Below are positions 31,180 through 42,200 of a DNA stretch of 64,000 bases, piece after piece; positions within the stretch are counted from its first letter, which is position 1, and the number at the start of each line of letters is the position of its first letter. The notes beneath the pieces were generated by a model, which was given only the letters and a program-made list of their open reading frames with translations, was not told where the DNA came from and made no database searches. The position numbers were made by a program, and so were the translations under genes. Source of the stretch: Anthracocystis setariae (lineage: Eukaryota; Basidiomycota; Ustilaginomycetes; Ustilaginales; Ustilaginaceae); assembly GCA_928724745.1 (NCBI GenBank), contig CAKMXJ010000011.1, forward strand, positions 1-64,000, read 5' to 3'.

Positions 31180-32091
31180 ACCACGCTTGTCATCGTAGGA
31201 GTCTGACTCGGGATGTTCTTGAAGTAGAGGTTGACGCCGTGGAACTTGGTGAGCTTCTCGTTCTTGGCAGCCTTGTCGTGGTTCTCGAAGTTGACAAAAC
31301 CGAAGCCCTTGGACTTGCCGTCGTCGTCACGCTGGAGAACGCAAGAGGTGATCTTGCCGTACTTGGTGAAGATCTTCTCGAACTCTTCGTCGGTGACGTC
31401 GGGATCGACGTTCTTGCAGTAGACGTTGGTGAACCTGGCATGCGACTCCTCGATCTTGGCCTGACGCTCCTTGCGAGGGATGTGGTGACCGACATAGACT
31501 TTCTTGTCGTTCAAGAGCATGTTGTTGACGTGCTAGATGGCGGCCTCGGCAGCCTCGGCGGTCTCGTAGTGGGACGAAACCGTAGCCAAGCGAGCCGGTC
31601 TCGTTGGTGGCGACCTTGCATGAGAGGATGTTGCCAAAGGCAGCAAAGGTGTTGTGAAGGGCCTTGTTGTCGCTGCCGGCATCGAGGTTTTTGATGAAGA
31701 TGTTGCCCTGACCGGTCCGGCGGAGAGCAGGGTCACGCTGAGACCACATGATACAGCAGGGACGGTTGCGGATGAGCGAGTAGTTGAGCTGCTCCATGGC
31801 GCGCTCACCGTCAGCAGCATTGATGAAGTTGACGTAGGCGTATCCGAGCGAACGACGGGTGACGGCGTCACGGCAGACACGGATCAAGGCGACGGGACCG
31901 ATCATGCTGAAGATCTCGAAAAGCATGGCCTCGGTGATGGAGGGGTTGAGCTCACCAACGAAGAGCGAGGTGTTGTTAGCAATGTTGGACTTGTTGGCGG
32001 CTGACTGCTGGGCGGCGGGGGTGGGGTTGGAGGCGGGGACAGCATCGACAGGGGCGGTGGCGGGAGACTTACTGAGGCTTCTTCGAGCCAT
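31180..32091 (-). pseudogene. Poly(A)-binding protein (PAB1) gene fragment
   Basis: It starts [14 protein letters not shown] and encodes RRM1 ([28 protein letters not shown]), RRM2 ([18 protein letters not shown]) and part of RRM3 ([30 protein letters not shown]). It ends in GVNLYFKNI of RRM4. Lesions: one extra C near 31573 (GYGFV/HYETAE frameshift); a TAG where Lys is expected in AAI-HVN (about 31533); and a deletion of about 45 residues between the end of RRM3 and KNEKL. The C-terminal half is missing and alpha-tubulin sequence follows at once. Confidence 0.88.
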
Positions 32092-32674
32092 GTTGACAAG
32101 AGCGGCGACTTACAAATTGAGAGACTATGCTTGCAGGCTATGAGTGTGGATGAGCGGAAGGAGAGAGGTGGTGGGCGAGAAGAAGGAGAGAAGCGTTAGC
32201 AAAGCTGTTTTTATGTCTAAATGCGCGCCAAGCTCAAAATTTGCTTGCCGAGTGCTTGTACCTTTGACAGCTGTGGCGACTGGCTTTGCAGGGATCAAAG
32301 ATGACTCACCATTTGCAGATTGCCTCGCCGTCGAGGAGAGCTTGAGGTACTGTGGCAAAAAGGTGGATCGTGAGCTACGCAGGCATTGAGACCATCAGAA
32401 GTACTTACCCGTGTCTGTCGGAGGCTTCCGATCAAAGAGCCTTGCAGTGCCCCTGCTTGCAACCCAGACTCGTTGTTGACGTGGTCGTGCATGTACTCCA
32501 GACTGCAGGCAGGCACAAGCGTAGGTTGATGTCTTCTTGCTAGTACTGTGCGTGTAAAGTACATGATAGTCGATGCAAGGGCGAGGCGAGGTAGCTGTCA
32601 CTGTTGGTCCATGCGTTGATGTTCAAAGAAAGTGAAGAAGTCCAGAGTCAGCGTATGGGATCAAGCCATTCACA

Positions 32675-34621
32675 ATGGCTTCGAGGTCGACTGAGCATGA
32701 GATCCGTGATGATGCCGGAGCCCAAAGTGCTGAGGGTGAACGCTACTTACCATCACGAGTACAATCACTGTTGGCTGTTCATGATCCTTGGAGACGTCTA
32801 ACAGCAGCAATGAGACGAAGATCAACAAAGAGAAGTAATGTCAATGGTCAGCACTCGTCATCTAAACGGTTGGGGCAATCCGATTCATCCACGTCGTCGT
32901 TGTCGAGCCTGACATCCAATGACGATGGCTATGGGACCAGCGACAGCAGTGAAGAGGAAGCGATCGTTTTGATTCGTTCTCAGCCTGGTGTCGCGCGGTC
33001 AAGACAGCCATCGTTGAGGCCAAGTGCAGGTTCTGGAACCCACCCGACCAGACAGCAAGTTGGCAGACCCGAGACACACCAGACCAACGTCAACCAGCAA
33101 GCACCAAGGAACGAGAACAACATGGCTTCGCAGCAAGACATTTGCTCGGACGTGGAAAGTCTCAAGCACAGCAACACAAGCCTACAGCAGCAAATCGACA
33201 AACTCCGGCAACTAGTCTCGGATGCTCAACAGCATCGTAACGACATCATTACAACGCTGCACTGGCATGACAAAACTCTCCAACAACTCCATCCTAGCCA
33301 AGCGGCGATGCAACGCCGGCCCCCGCTTCCCTCGCTCCAAGCACCTCGTCCTGGTGGAGGGGGTCCCAAGCCCAACCTCAACCTGCAGCGCCCCTTCCTG
33401 CTGGAACTGCGCAAACGAATGGGGATCAATCGAAACCAGCCCCTACCAGCCTTTGAAGCAGATCCTCCAAGTCTGGCCGGTATGCCAGTCCTACGTCTGG
33501 ACTGGTCACGACCGCCAGAGGACTACAGTGACCTAGTCCATGATATCCTCCGACACATCAATGCAAACGACAATGAAATCCATAACCAGATCGAGGCAAT
33601 GGGTGGCCATGCGGTGGCCTTTCGTATCTGTGAGTCTAGCTTTGCGCGATTGTTCAAGCGCTGGCGCAAGCAGGAACGACTCGCTGCCAATCCAAGGCAA
33701 CAACAGGCCGAGGAGGCGAGTCGTCGCCGCGCCGCTAGAGCCACCAAGAAGTGCAAGAAACGTTCCAAGTACCTGCTGCGCGACGTTGCTCTGTGGCGGC
33801 AGTTCAACTGCAGCCACTTTGCGATCCGGGAAGCAGCCAGTCTTGAGGTCACCGACGACGAGACCGACAACGCTGCTTCCCGTCCGTTGTCGCAAAGGTC
33901 GGAAGCAGAACTCGGAACAGGGAGCGGGACAGGGCACGGAACAGGATACGGAACAGGGATCGGAACAGGATACGGAACACGGCACGGAACAGGGCAACTC
34001 ACTGATCGTCGTCAAGATGCAGGTATTGATGGTGGCGGGGGCAGCCAATCTGGCGCACTGAAGAAAGTTGTTCCTTGCTGGAGATCATTGGAGCTGCATA
34101 CGGCTCTGCAGGAGGTGGATCAAAGAAGAATGGAAGAAATGGAACGTCAGTCAGTGCCGTCCACTATGTTGCGCGAGAGAACTGGACGGCTGCCAGTCAC
34201 CTATCCGCCACAGGACGCAGTAATCCAGCCTTTGTCGGGTCTGATCCAGCGCTGGATGGTGAGCGCCGAGTTTGCCAGGCTGTTTCCGGAAGCCGTACGC
34301 AAAGTCGGCCGCAACACCATCCTTCCAGACCACGCCAGCACCAGCATCCGGGATCCAGACCAGTGGGGCCAACATCCGCCGTACGAGGTTCACAATGCTA
34401 CTTACCATCAGAACAAGAACCAGAGCTATGAGCTCTTCCGTTGCCAAGGAGATTATGATGGTATTGATCTTGACGAGACCCAGGTCAAGGCTGGTCCAAG
34501 CAGTCGTCCGACTCGCCGTCGTCGTGGTCAAGGAGATGTTGAGGAAGATCTTGACGAGACCCAGGTCGAGGCTGGTCCAAGCAGTCGTCCGACTCGCCGT
34601 CGTCGTGTTCCCCGTCGCTGA
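32675..34621 (+). CDS. Second ORF of the CACTA-like element, unknown function
   Basis: 648 codons from the first Met; the Met at 32811 (MRRRSTKRS) is also possible. The N-terminal quarter is Ser/Gln-rich. A coiled coil follows (SLKHSNTSLQQQIDKLRQLVSDAQQ), then a compact middle (FLLELRKRMGINRNQPLP, LDWSRPPEDYSDLVHDIL) and a basic helix (EEASRRRAARATKKCKKRSK). A Gly-Thr repeat (TGSGTGHGTGYG) follows, then a second ordered part (YEVHNATYHQNKNQSYELF). It ends in a 79-base duplication coding DLDETQV.AGPSSRPTRRRR twice. Its place beside the transposase suggests an accessory DNA-binding protein like TnpA; this is inference. Confidence 0.55.
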   Translation: MASRSTEHEIRDDAGAQSAEGERYLPSRVQSLLAVHDPWRRLTAAMRRRSTKRSNVNGQHSSSKRLGQSDSSTSSLSSLTSNDDGYGTSDSSEEEAIVLIRSQPGVARSRQPSLRPSAGSGTHPTRQQVGRPETHQTNVNQQAPRNENNMASQQDICSDVESLKHSNTSLQQQIDKLRQLVSDAQQHRNDIITTLHWHDKTLQQLHPSQAAMQRRPPLPSLQAPRPGGGGPKPNLNLQRPFLLELRKRMGINRNQPLPAFEADPPSLAGMPVLRLDWSRPPEDYSDLVHDILRHINANDNEIHNQIEAMGGHAVAFRICESSFARLFKRWRKQERLAANPRQQQAEEASRRRAARATKKCKKRSKYLLRDVALWRQFNCSHFAIREAASLEVTDDETDNAASRPLSQRSEAELGTGSGTGHGTGYGTGIGTGYGTRHGTGQLTDRRQDAGIDGGGGSQSGALKKVVPCWRSLELHTALQEVDQRRMEEMERQSVPSTMLRERTGRLPVTYPPQDAVIQPLSGLIQRWMVSAEFARLFPEAVRKVGRNTILPDHASTSIRDPDQWGQHPPYEVHNATYHQNKNQSYELFRCQGDYDGIDLDETQVKAGPSSRPTRRRRGQGDVEEDLDETQVEAGPSSRPTRRRRVPRR

Positions 34622-34781
34622 TTCCCTGCAGTTGCGCGTGATCTCTTGATGTCAAGCAAATTGCATGCGGAAATGGATCGAATTGAGCATGATCGTCTGT
34701 GCGATCAAAAGAGAAGGGTGTGTCGAAGCAGCCTAGCATAATGGTCCAGGCGCTGGTGATGGTGGTGGAGATGGTGTAGGC

Positions 34782-34823
34782 GTAGCTGTAGCTGTAGCTG
34801 TAGCTGTAGCTGTAGCTGTAGCT
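34782..34823. repeat. (GTAGCT)7 microsatellite
   Basis: Seven perfect hexamer units lie between the second ORF and the region upstream of the transposase. Not coding in a supported gene. Confidence 0.9.
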
Positions 34824-35515
34824 GAAGGACGACGTAAAGCTCTTTGCGGCTCAGTCAATTTCGTGTGATTAGGTCTGTGGCATGTCACGTGATTTTTCTT
34901 CAGATTAGTTTGCAAGGCCTCGTCACACGCTGACCTCCTCCTCCAACCACCACCACCATCCACTCGAGCTCAACACCACAAGCCGAGTGTCACCATCACC
35001 AGTCGCTCTGTTGCCATCACAGCAACACGCTCTCATCCTCGCAGATGCACGTTCTGCTCGAGACAAGAGCCAATCCCTCAAGATTCACAACGCTACAATC
35101 GGCCGCGCATCCTCAAGACTCTCGAGTTCATGCTGTCTGGCCTCTTGGTGCCCACGCTGGGCTTTCCTAGCCTCCTTGCTACCTTTCATGGGCTCTCGAT
35201 ACGGTCGCAAGCGCTCACAGCCCGCCTCAAGACCTCTTTTTGCCTTGCAAGTGGCCTCGAATCTCAATCAGATCATTTCCTGCACTTCGTGCTTTCTTCA
35301 ACATTGCCAGCCAGTGATCGTCTCTGCTTCGTCATCGTCCAAAGGTAAAGCTCGTCCACTGCTGCACCATTGGACGTTGGCGCAGCTCCGACCTTCACAT
35401 CCTCGCCTTCCCCACCCCCCCCTTCCTTTTCCTTCCACCCCTCCCGCTACTGATGTAGCCGTGGCTTCCTTGGGCTCAATCTGGCCTCGCGCCCTCCCCA
35501 ACAGCCACCGTCCGG

Positions 35516-35900
35516 ACCTGATCCCCGGACGTTAAAGATATCTCTGTTCCAGGTGCACGTCCTGGGCAGAGACCAACAACCCCAATCCGACGGGGCCCCC
35601 GCGCCAGGAGAGTTGGTCGCTCCCTGGCTGTGTTTTGTTTTGCGGGCAGCACGACCTAGGGTTCAAGCCCCGAACATCAACAACCCTGCTTGGTTCAGGG
35701 CCCCTTCGCTTGGGAGAGTCGGTTGCTCTCGAGCTGTGTTCATTGACGAAGGGCAGCACGACTACACGGACCTTGGAACTGGGTACCCGTGTTCCGACAG
35801 ACCTCTCCAGCACCGAGAGGTAACGACGCCCCCGGCTGAGATGCGCCGGGAACGCCCATGTGTGGCGGTGGAGTTGCCGGCGAGCACTCCTCTTGAGCGT
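35516..35900 (+). repeat. Segment related to the gypsy A leader, opposite orientation
   Basis: From CCTGATCCC(C/G)GG through CAGGTGCACG(T/C)CCTGG, GGGCAGCACGACCTAGGGTT(C/T), AGGGCCCC(T/C)TCGCT and CTTGGAACTGGG, it matches the reverse complement of 3675-3300. One reading frame is kept in both: RAARPRV.APN..NP...RAPSL.R.G......GQHD.T.LGTG. Either a leader of a gypsy element landed inside the CACTA-like element, or both elements picked up the same sequence. Confidence 0.75.
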
Positions 35901-36218
35901 CCGACCCGTCCACTGCCAAATTGATCCCGGCAGCCCCCTTTCCCCCCACCACCTTCGAGCGACTTTGGAACATCAAGCGGCGTTGACTGACCGTCGACGG
36001 CAGCACCATTGCAATAAACATCCTTGTGGTGCCTTTGCCGTGGTGTCTTTGCTCTCGTCCAGTCTCGTTGCTTTGATTTCCTTTGTTCGTGCGCTGGTTG
36101 GTCTCCGTTGCCATCCGATCGTGCCTTCCGTCCTTGGTTCCTTCGTCTCAGCTCCCAGTCGCCATCGCTGCATCGCCGCTCCTGTTGCTCTCAACCACTC
36201 CTACCACACGCTGTCACA

Positions 36219-37685
36219 ATGAGCTCACGTTGGCCTTCTAAATGGGGCCATGGACCTCGTACGTGTACATGCCATTACTGTGGTGAGGGCGGCAGGACCA
36301 TTTCTTACGAGCGATGGCGCTGGCACAGGATGCAGGAACAGGATTGCCTGGCACATCAGATGTCAATCGCAGCCGCAACTCCATCAGGGTCAGAGCCCGC
36401 AGCACTACCAGCAGCATCGAACATGTCGCCCTTGGAGCTGATCCTCTCACGCACCGAACCTGTCCAAAGGGCTGGTGCGCAAGTGGAAGCTCGGGCACAG
36501 CGTCGCCATGGCGTCATAGCCTCTGCGATCGCCAACGATGACATCGATGACTTGCTTGCGCCGCGCTCTGCTGCTGACGATCAGGACGGGGAGGCAGACA
36601 ACAATGGCAGCGACAGCGATGCACTGCCTCCCTTTCCCGATCTGCATGCAGACCCTATTGACGACAGCGACGAGATTGCCAGCAATGTTGCAGGTGACGC
36701 CGAGACTGACTCACCATCGTCTGAGGCTAGTCGTCTTGCACTTGCTCAGGCACTTCTTGGCTCAACACCAGGCCAGAAGGACGACACATACCATCAGTCC
36801 GAGGAAGAGGCCGTCGTGGACCCTTTGCAGCAACAGCGCACTCAGTTCACGATGGTCAACTACATCTTTGTAGTATACTTGATGACCTTCCACGGACTGT
36901 CCAACACCATTGCAACCCTTTACCTTTCGTTTGTGTTGCACGTGTTGAGTCGTTTCTGCGCCTTTGTTGATGAGCTACAAGCACCCGCTGCTGCTCCTGC
37001 TGTCGAAGCTGCCTCTCCTTCTTTGCCCTGTCCTCCGTCTGCGTCAACCCAGCCTTGGCAGCAGCAACCATCGCTGCCGCCACAGCCGTCGCTCACCTCC
37101 TCAAGGCAGATCGAACTAGAGTCCCTGTCTTCTCAGTCGCACACTCAGTCACAAGCGCCTGATTTGACAAACTCCCAGTTCACTGCTACCGACCATGCAA
37201 GGGAGACGTCGTCGACATTGCCGCAGCTTGCGCCGCTACCGCCGCCGCCGTTACCAATGCTGGTGACTCCCGCATCGGTGCGGAAGCAGCTTGGCATGCA
37301 CAGCGACTTTGATCAGTACCTTGTATGTGCGGCCTGCGGTGAGTTGACGCCATGGGCTGAGTCTGACGCTGCACGGGCTCGTCGACAGATCGTTTGCGCT
37401 TGCGGGGCTAGGCTCCTCGATGACCGCACCGGCCGTCCGCTTCGCCTGTACTGCCATCGCACGCTAGAGACCATCCTGTCTGGCGTGTTGATGGACCCAA
37501 AGTACTACGAAGCACTCAAGGACTGGCTGCGCGTCGTTGATGAAGCTCATCCGCCAAGCTCTCCTTCGTCCACGCTCGACCCCAACCACCAAGGTGATGC
37601 AAGTATCCATGCTTGCATCTCTCGCGCAGGTGATTGGGTTGATCGACCCATCTATAGCGAGATTCCCACTGGGTCGGCGTGGCTG
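36219..37685 (+). pseudogene. CACTA-like tnp2 transposase, N-terminal part (cut by copia B)
   Basis: 489 codons from MSSRWPSKWGHGPRTCTC to the copia B target duplication. It opens with a Cys/His cluster (CTCHYCGEGGRTISYERWRWH) like that at the start of basidiomycete tnp2 transposases. A long acidic and Pro/Gln-rich linker follows, then a second cysteine group (YLVCAACGEL, QIVCACGARLL). The frame resumes exactly at 46101 once copia B and one GGCTG copy are removed. An in-frame upstream extension to 36024 adds no recognisable domain, so the Met at 36219 is preferred. Confidence 0.75.
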
Positions 37686-38400
37686 TGTTGAAATATATGG
37701 TCACCTGCTGCGTCAGCTATCGACGTGACACTACAGACGTCGGTATGTCCATAACTAGGGCGGTGATATTCCGACATAGTTGCCGACAATACAATTCCTC
37801 GGGACTCGGCAGCGGGGAAACTATGCGCGTGCCAATGCCAATGCTGGCACTGTGCGTTCCCACGTGACGTTGACATGGTGCCTCATCACATCTCTGACCG
37901 GGATGTTACTCGTTGGGTCATGTTATTGTCAACATTGTTGTTTATGTTGATGATCAACTGTTGTTTACACTTAGCGTAGAATCTTGTCACTAATGTCGAC
38001 GCTATGGGGTTCCCTACACCGCTACGGGCAACAACGGTGTAGGGGACTAAGTGTATTTATAGGGCGTACTTCGAGCGCACAGTTGATGATCCCTTAATTG
38101 ATTCATTACCAACTTCTCCGTATCATAACGCCTGCTACTTACAGATCCTTACCGACGTTGCTACTGTTGTATCGACATAGGTCTCTCCCCTTCGTGCCTG
38201 CTGCCTAACGTCACCGCCCACTCTTGGTTACGGATCTAACTGGCCTGACATAACAACAGAGCCAGCTCTATACGCCCATCCACCAGTGTGAGGTCTATAG
38301 CGACTTAGCTACTTGTTATAGTATCTTTGGCAGACGATAGACTCATCGTACCTGGCTGCCTACCGTCAAGGTCGCCCCTTGACGCAGTTGACTTCCAATA
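37686..38400 (+). repeat. 5' LTR of copia B
   Basis: 715 bp, TGTTGAAATA...TTCCAATA. A TATA-like TATTTATAG at about 38054 lies in a plausible U3 promoter position. A near-perfect GTGTAGGG/CCCTACAC inverted pair surrounds CGCTACGGGCAACAACG just before it. Compared with the 3' LTR it has seven TpG or CpA where the partner keeps CpG. Confidence 0.93.
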
Positions 38401-38416
38401 GGTTATGAGCCCAACG
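38401..38416 (+). promoter_or_regulatory. Primer-binding site of copia B, overlapping the gag start codon
   Basis: GGTTATGAGCCCAACG directly follows the LTR. Its complement, CGTTGGGCTCATAACC, reads as the anticodon stem-loop of initiator tRNA-Met (anticodon CAT). The ATG of gag (38405) is the complement of that anticodon. Same design as copia A. Confidence 0.75.
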
Positions 38417-39265
38417 GCTTCACAACTGGGAGAATACCGACGCTACAACACAAGAAACAATCCAGTAAGATCTCTTCTTTCGATTCCAGACGTCGGAGAC
38501 CCAGTGCCTCCTCGATCCGCACAATTGCGACGCTCGAGAGACCATACAGTTCGCAATAACAAAAACACTGTTCCCGCTGTAGTGACCAGCGAAGCCTCAT
38601 CTGCAACACAAAATATCGTTTCCGCTGTACAAGACAGCAAAGTTCCTATTCAAGAGCCCCTACCTTCGTTGGTACACACGGTATCAACTCCGTTACAACC
38701 TTACAGATCTGTTAACATGTCTAAGGTTACTTCCAATTTCGCTACGCAGCTTCTCTCCAACGGGCAAAAACTCCCGGACCTTGACGACTCTGTCGACTAT
38801 TTCAAATGGCGTGCCACCTGCATCACAACTCTAATGCAAAAGGGCCCAGACATCTATGATGCCATCATGACAGAAACGCCTATACCTGCTCCCGGTACTG
38901 ACGAGTATCGAGACTGGCGTCGTTACAACCTTATCGCTCGCGGTATCCTACTGTCGAGCATGTCACTCGAAATCGCAACCATGGTAAACCACCATGAAAC
39001 GGCTAACGGAATATGGAAGCATCTGGAGAAGTCGTTTAGCGCTAAGCTACGATACAAGATTGAAGAGTTCGAAACACAGCTCAATAGCATTAAGCAAGAC
39101 AAGACTACTATCTCCGCCTATAACACACGAATCACCAAGCTAGTTGAACAACTTAAGCTTGGAGGCATTGAAGTCAGCTGGAATAAGCGCTTCACCGTCT
39201 TAATGAAGGGTCTCCGATCGGAATACCATACCGTTCGAAGTCAGCTCGAGGAAAGTTATAGATGA
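38405..39265 (+). pseudogene. Copia B gag, N-terminal part, ended by an in-frame TGA
   Basis: 286 codons starting MSPTASQLG inside the primer-binding site. It contains the UBN2-type gag domain (DYFKWRATCITTLMQKGPDIYD, GIWKHLEKSFSAKLRYKIEEFE, RFTVLMKGLRSEYHTVR). The TGA at 39263-39265 stands where copia A reads on (EETYRARRE against EESYR-stop-RR), and the same frame is open again at once. CGA to TGA at a CpG is the simplest cause; readthrough cannot be excluded, since the rest of gag-pol has no further stop. Confidence 0.85.
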
Positions 39266-42200
39266 CGTCGGGATGTACAAACCTTCACCTCTATGGACCC
39301 TGACGGTACCGTTAGGACGTTCAACTTCCAAGGGACCCCCTTGGACGAGAAGATTGAGTACGACAGCTACCTTGACCAACTCAAGGCCGAGGAAATAAGA
39401 CAGGGGTTACATACCTTTGGTTTAGCTGCCCGACCTCGGCAGAACACTTCCGCGTTCCTGACCGACACCAAGACGGATGATTCCAGCTCCAAATCTGCCA
39501 AGAATCGTAACGGCAAATGGAGACACAAGTCAACATCTTCATCATCTCCAGATAAGCGTCAACGCAACAACAGACGCGGCAAGACCAACAAAGGGATCAA
39601 ACCACGCCGTCCCTTGTCGGAAGTGTCCTGCCATCATTGCCATGAAAAGGGTCATTATAGACCTGATTGCCCTACCTTGGCTAAGGATAAAGCAGCACAA
39701 CCCTCCGACAAGAAGTCACAATCCTCCTTCTTCACCGGCCTTGCCATTGCCGACATCGCTTTGTCCACTACCGACAGCGGTTACGGCATTGAGACGCAAT
39801 GGATTATCGATTCCGCGTCCACTGTTCACGTTTGTATCAATCGTGATCTCTTTACAGATCTCAGCCTTGAGGATTTCCCTCCTCTGCTGAGCGGCAGTCG
39901 TGATCACGTAAAGACAGAGGGCAAGGGGACCGTTAAGGTACTTGCCGATCTCGGTAACGGGAAAACGCATACCCTCATCCTCCACAATGTTTTATACGTA
40001 CCGACATATGCCGCCAATCTTATGTCCCTTAACTTGGTCGCCAAGACTGCACAGATCAGCATCTTCAAGAACACGCTCACAGCTCGCCAAGGTGGTAAAA
40101 TCGTCTTCAAAGGAACAACTACGAATGGGATGCTTACGTACCTCGTTCAACCTAAACTCGAATTCGCCGGAGTCACAACGACATCTGCAAGCCTATGGCA
40201 TGATCGTTTAGGTCATCCAGGGGATGCTAGGATGAAAGGAATGGCCCAGCTCATTCCCGAATTCAGTAAAGGCGTCCCCATTGGTAAATGCAACTCCTGC
40301 GAGGTCGCCAAATCCCACAAACAACCGTTCCCTACTCGGACGACTCGTACAACGGAGCCACTGGAATTAGTGCACTCTGACGTCGTCGGTAAGCTACCTG
40401 ACGTTACTCCCAAAGGACACCGATACCTCATCTCCTTCACAGATGACTATACTCGATTCTCCGTCATCTACTTGATGATACAGAAGTCGGAAGCGCTTTC
40501 CCATTTCCAGAACTACAAGACCCTCATGGAAACTCAGACCGGAAAGAAAATAAAACGCTTCCGCACCGATCATGGTAGCGAGTACTGTAATCGCCTTTTT
40601 GGCAAGTTCCTTGCCGACGCAGGTATCATCCACCAGACGTCGTCACCGTACACCCCTGAACAGAACGGCGTTGCCAAACGTCTGAACCTGACCATCTTTA
40701 ATCAAGTTCAAGCTATGCTCATCCACAGCTCTGCACCTCGCTATCTATGGGGTGAAGCAGCCCTCTATGCAGTGTACCTTAACAATCGTCTTCCAAGTAA
40801 GGCCATTAGCATGGTCTCACCGTACAAAAGACTCTTCAACCAAGATCCTGACCTCTCCAAGGTCAAGGTATTTGGATGCAAGGCCTGGGCACACATCCCA
40901 GCAGCAAATCGCAATAAATTAAGCGACAGAGCTATTCCCGCAGTCTACATTGGCGTTACCAAAGGCTCTAAGGCATTCAAGTTGTTTCAGACAAACCACA
41001 ACACTATAATGTCTGCTCATCATGCTACCTTCGACGAGAAATCCTTCCCCTTCACCGACAGGCCCATCACTACGGATGCAGTCACTACCGACGTCGGCAA
41101 CGCGACGTCATCGCCAAACCAAGAGCCACAGGCCATTGTTCAGCCTATGGCCACTCGCACTTTCGAACCACTAGCAATTACCTCCCCACAAGATGGAACT
41201 GCCTCAGATGGCATCGACATCACGTCATCTGTTGACAATGGCCCTTATTACACAGGCTATCCTCACCTTACGGACGAGGAGCGTGCTCAGGGTATCTCCA
41301 CTCCTCCCTTACCTACAGCTGCAGAAATGGCCGGAATGGCTTACGCTACGGTTGCAGAGGAGGGGGGGCAGGAATTCACTGAGGCAGCCTGTGCAGACAA
41401 AGGCATTGCCATACCGACAATTGACGACGAGCCCCTACATATAAAACAGGCTCAACGACGTCCGGACTGGCCCAAGTGGCAAGAGGCAATCCAAAAGGAG
41501 CTCGATTCGCATAAGGAAAACAACACCTGGACCGTAGTCACCCCTCCAAACGACGCCCATATTATTGGCTGTCGTTGGGTGTTCAAAGTCAAACGTAAAG
41601 GTGATGGTTCCATCGATAAGTACAAGGCGAGATTGGTAGCACAAGGTTTCACCCAAATTCATGGTATCGACTATGAAGAGACCTTTGCCCCTGTCGTTAA
41701 GATCGCTACGCTCAGGATGTTAATGATCATTGCCCTCCAGTGCAAGATGCAGATCTACCAACTAGACGTCGTCACAGCCTACTTGAATGGTACAGTTGAT
41801 AAAGATCTCTACATGAGACCTCCCCCCCTTCCAGACAGCATGGCGACGTCGGAAGGCATCTCACTTGGTCGTGTCTGTCGACTAAATAAGGCCCTATATG
41901 GCCTGAAACAGTCAGGAAGAGCATGGTACCAGAAGGCCGACAGTACCTTGATCGATATAGGTTTCACGAGGAGCAACTACAATACAGCACTATACTACAT
42001 CGTTAACGACAACGCTCCACCGGTACTGCTTTCCCTATACGTAGATGATGTCCTCATCTTCTGCAAAGACAGGGGACAAGCAGAACGAATCATTGAAACA
42101 CTACGCTCCAAGTTCAAGATGACTGGAGGCGACCCGGTGTCGTTCATCCTAGGAATCCAAGTGAAACACGACAACGGCATGATCCACCTGTCCCAAACAG

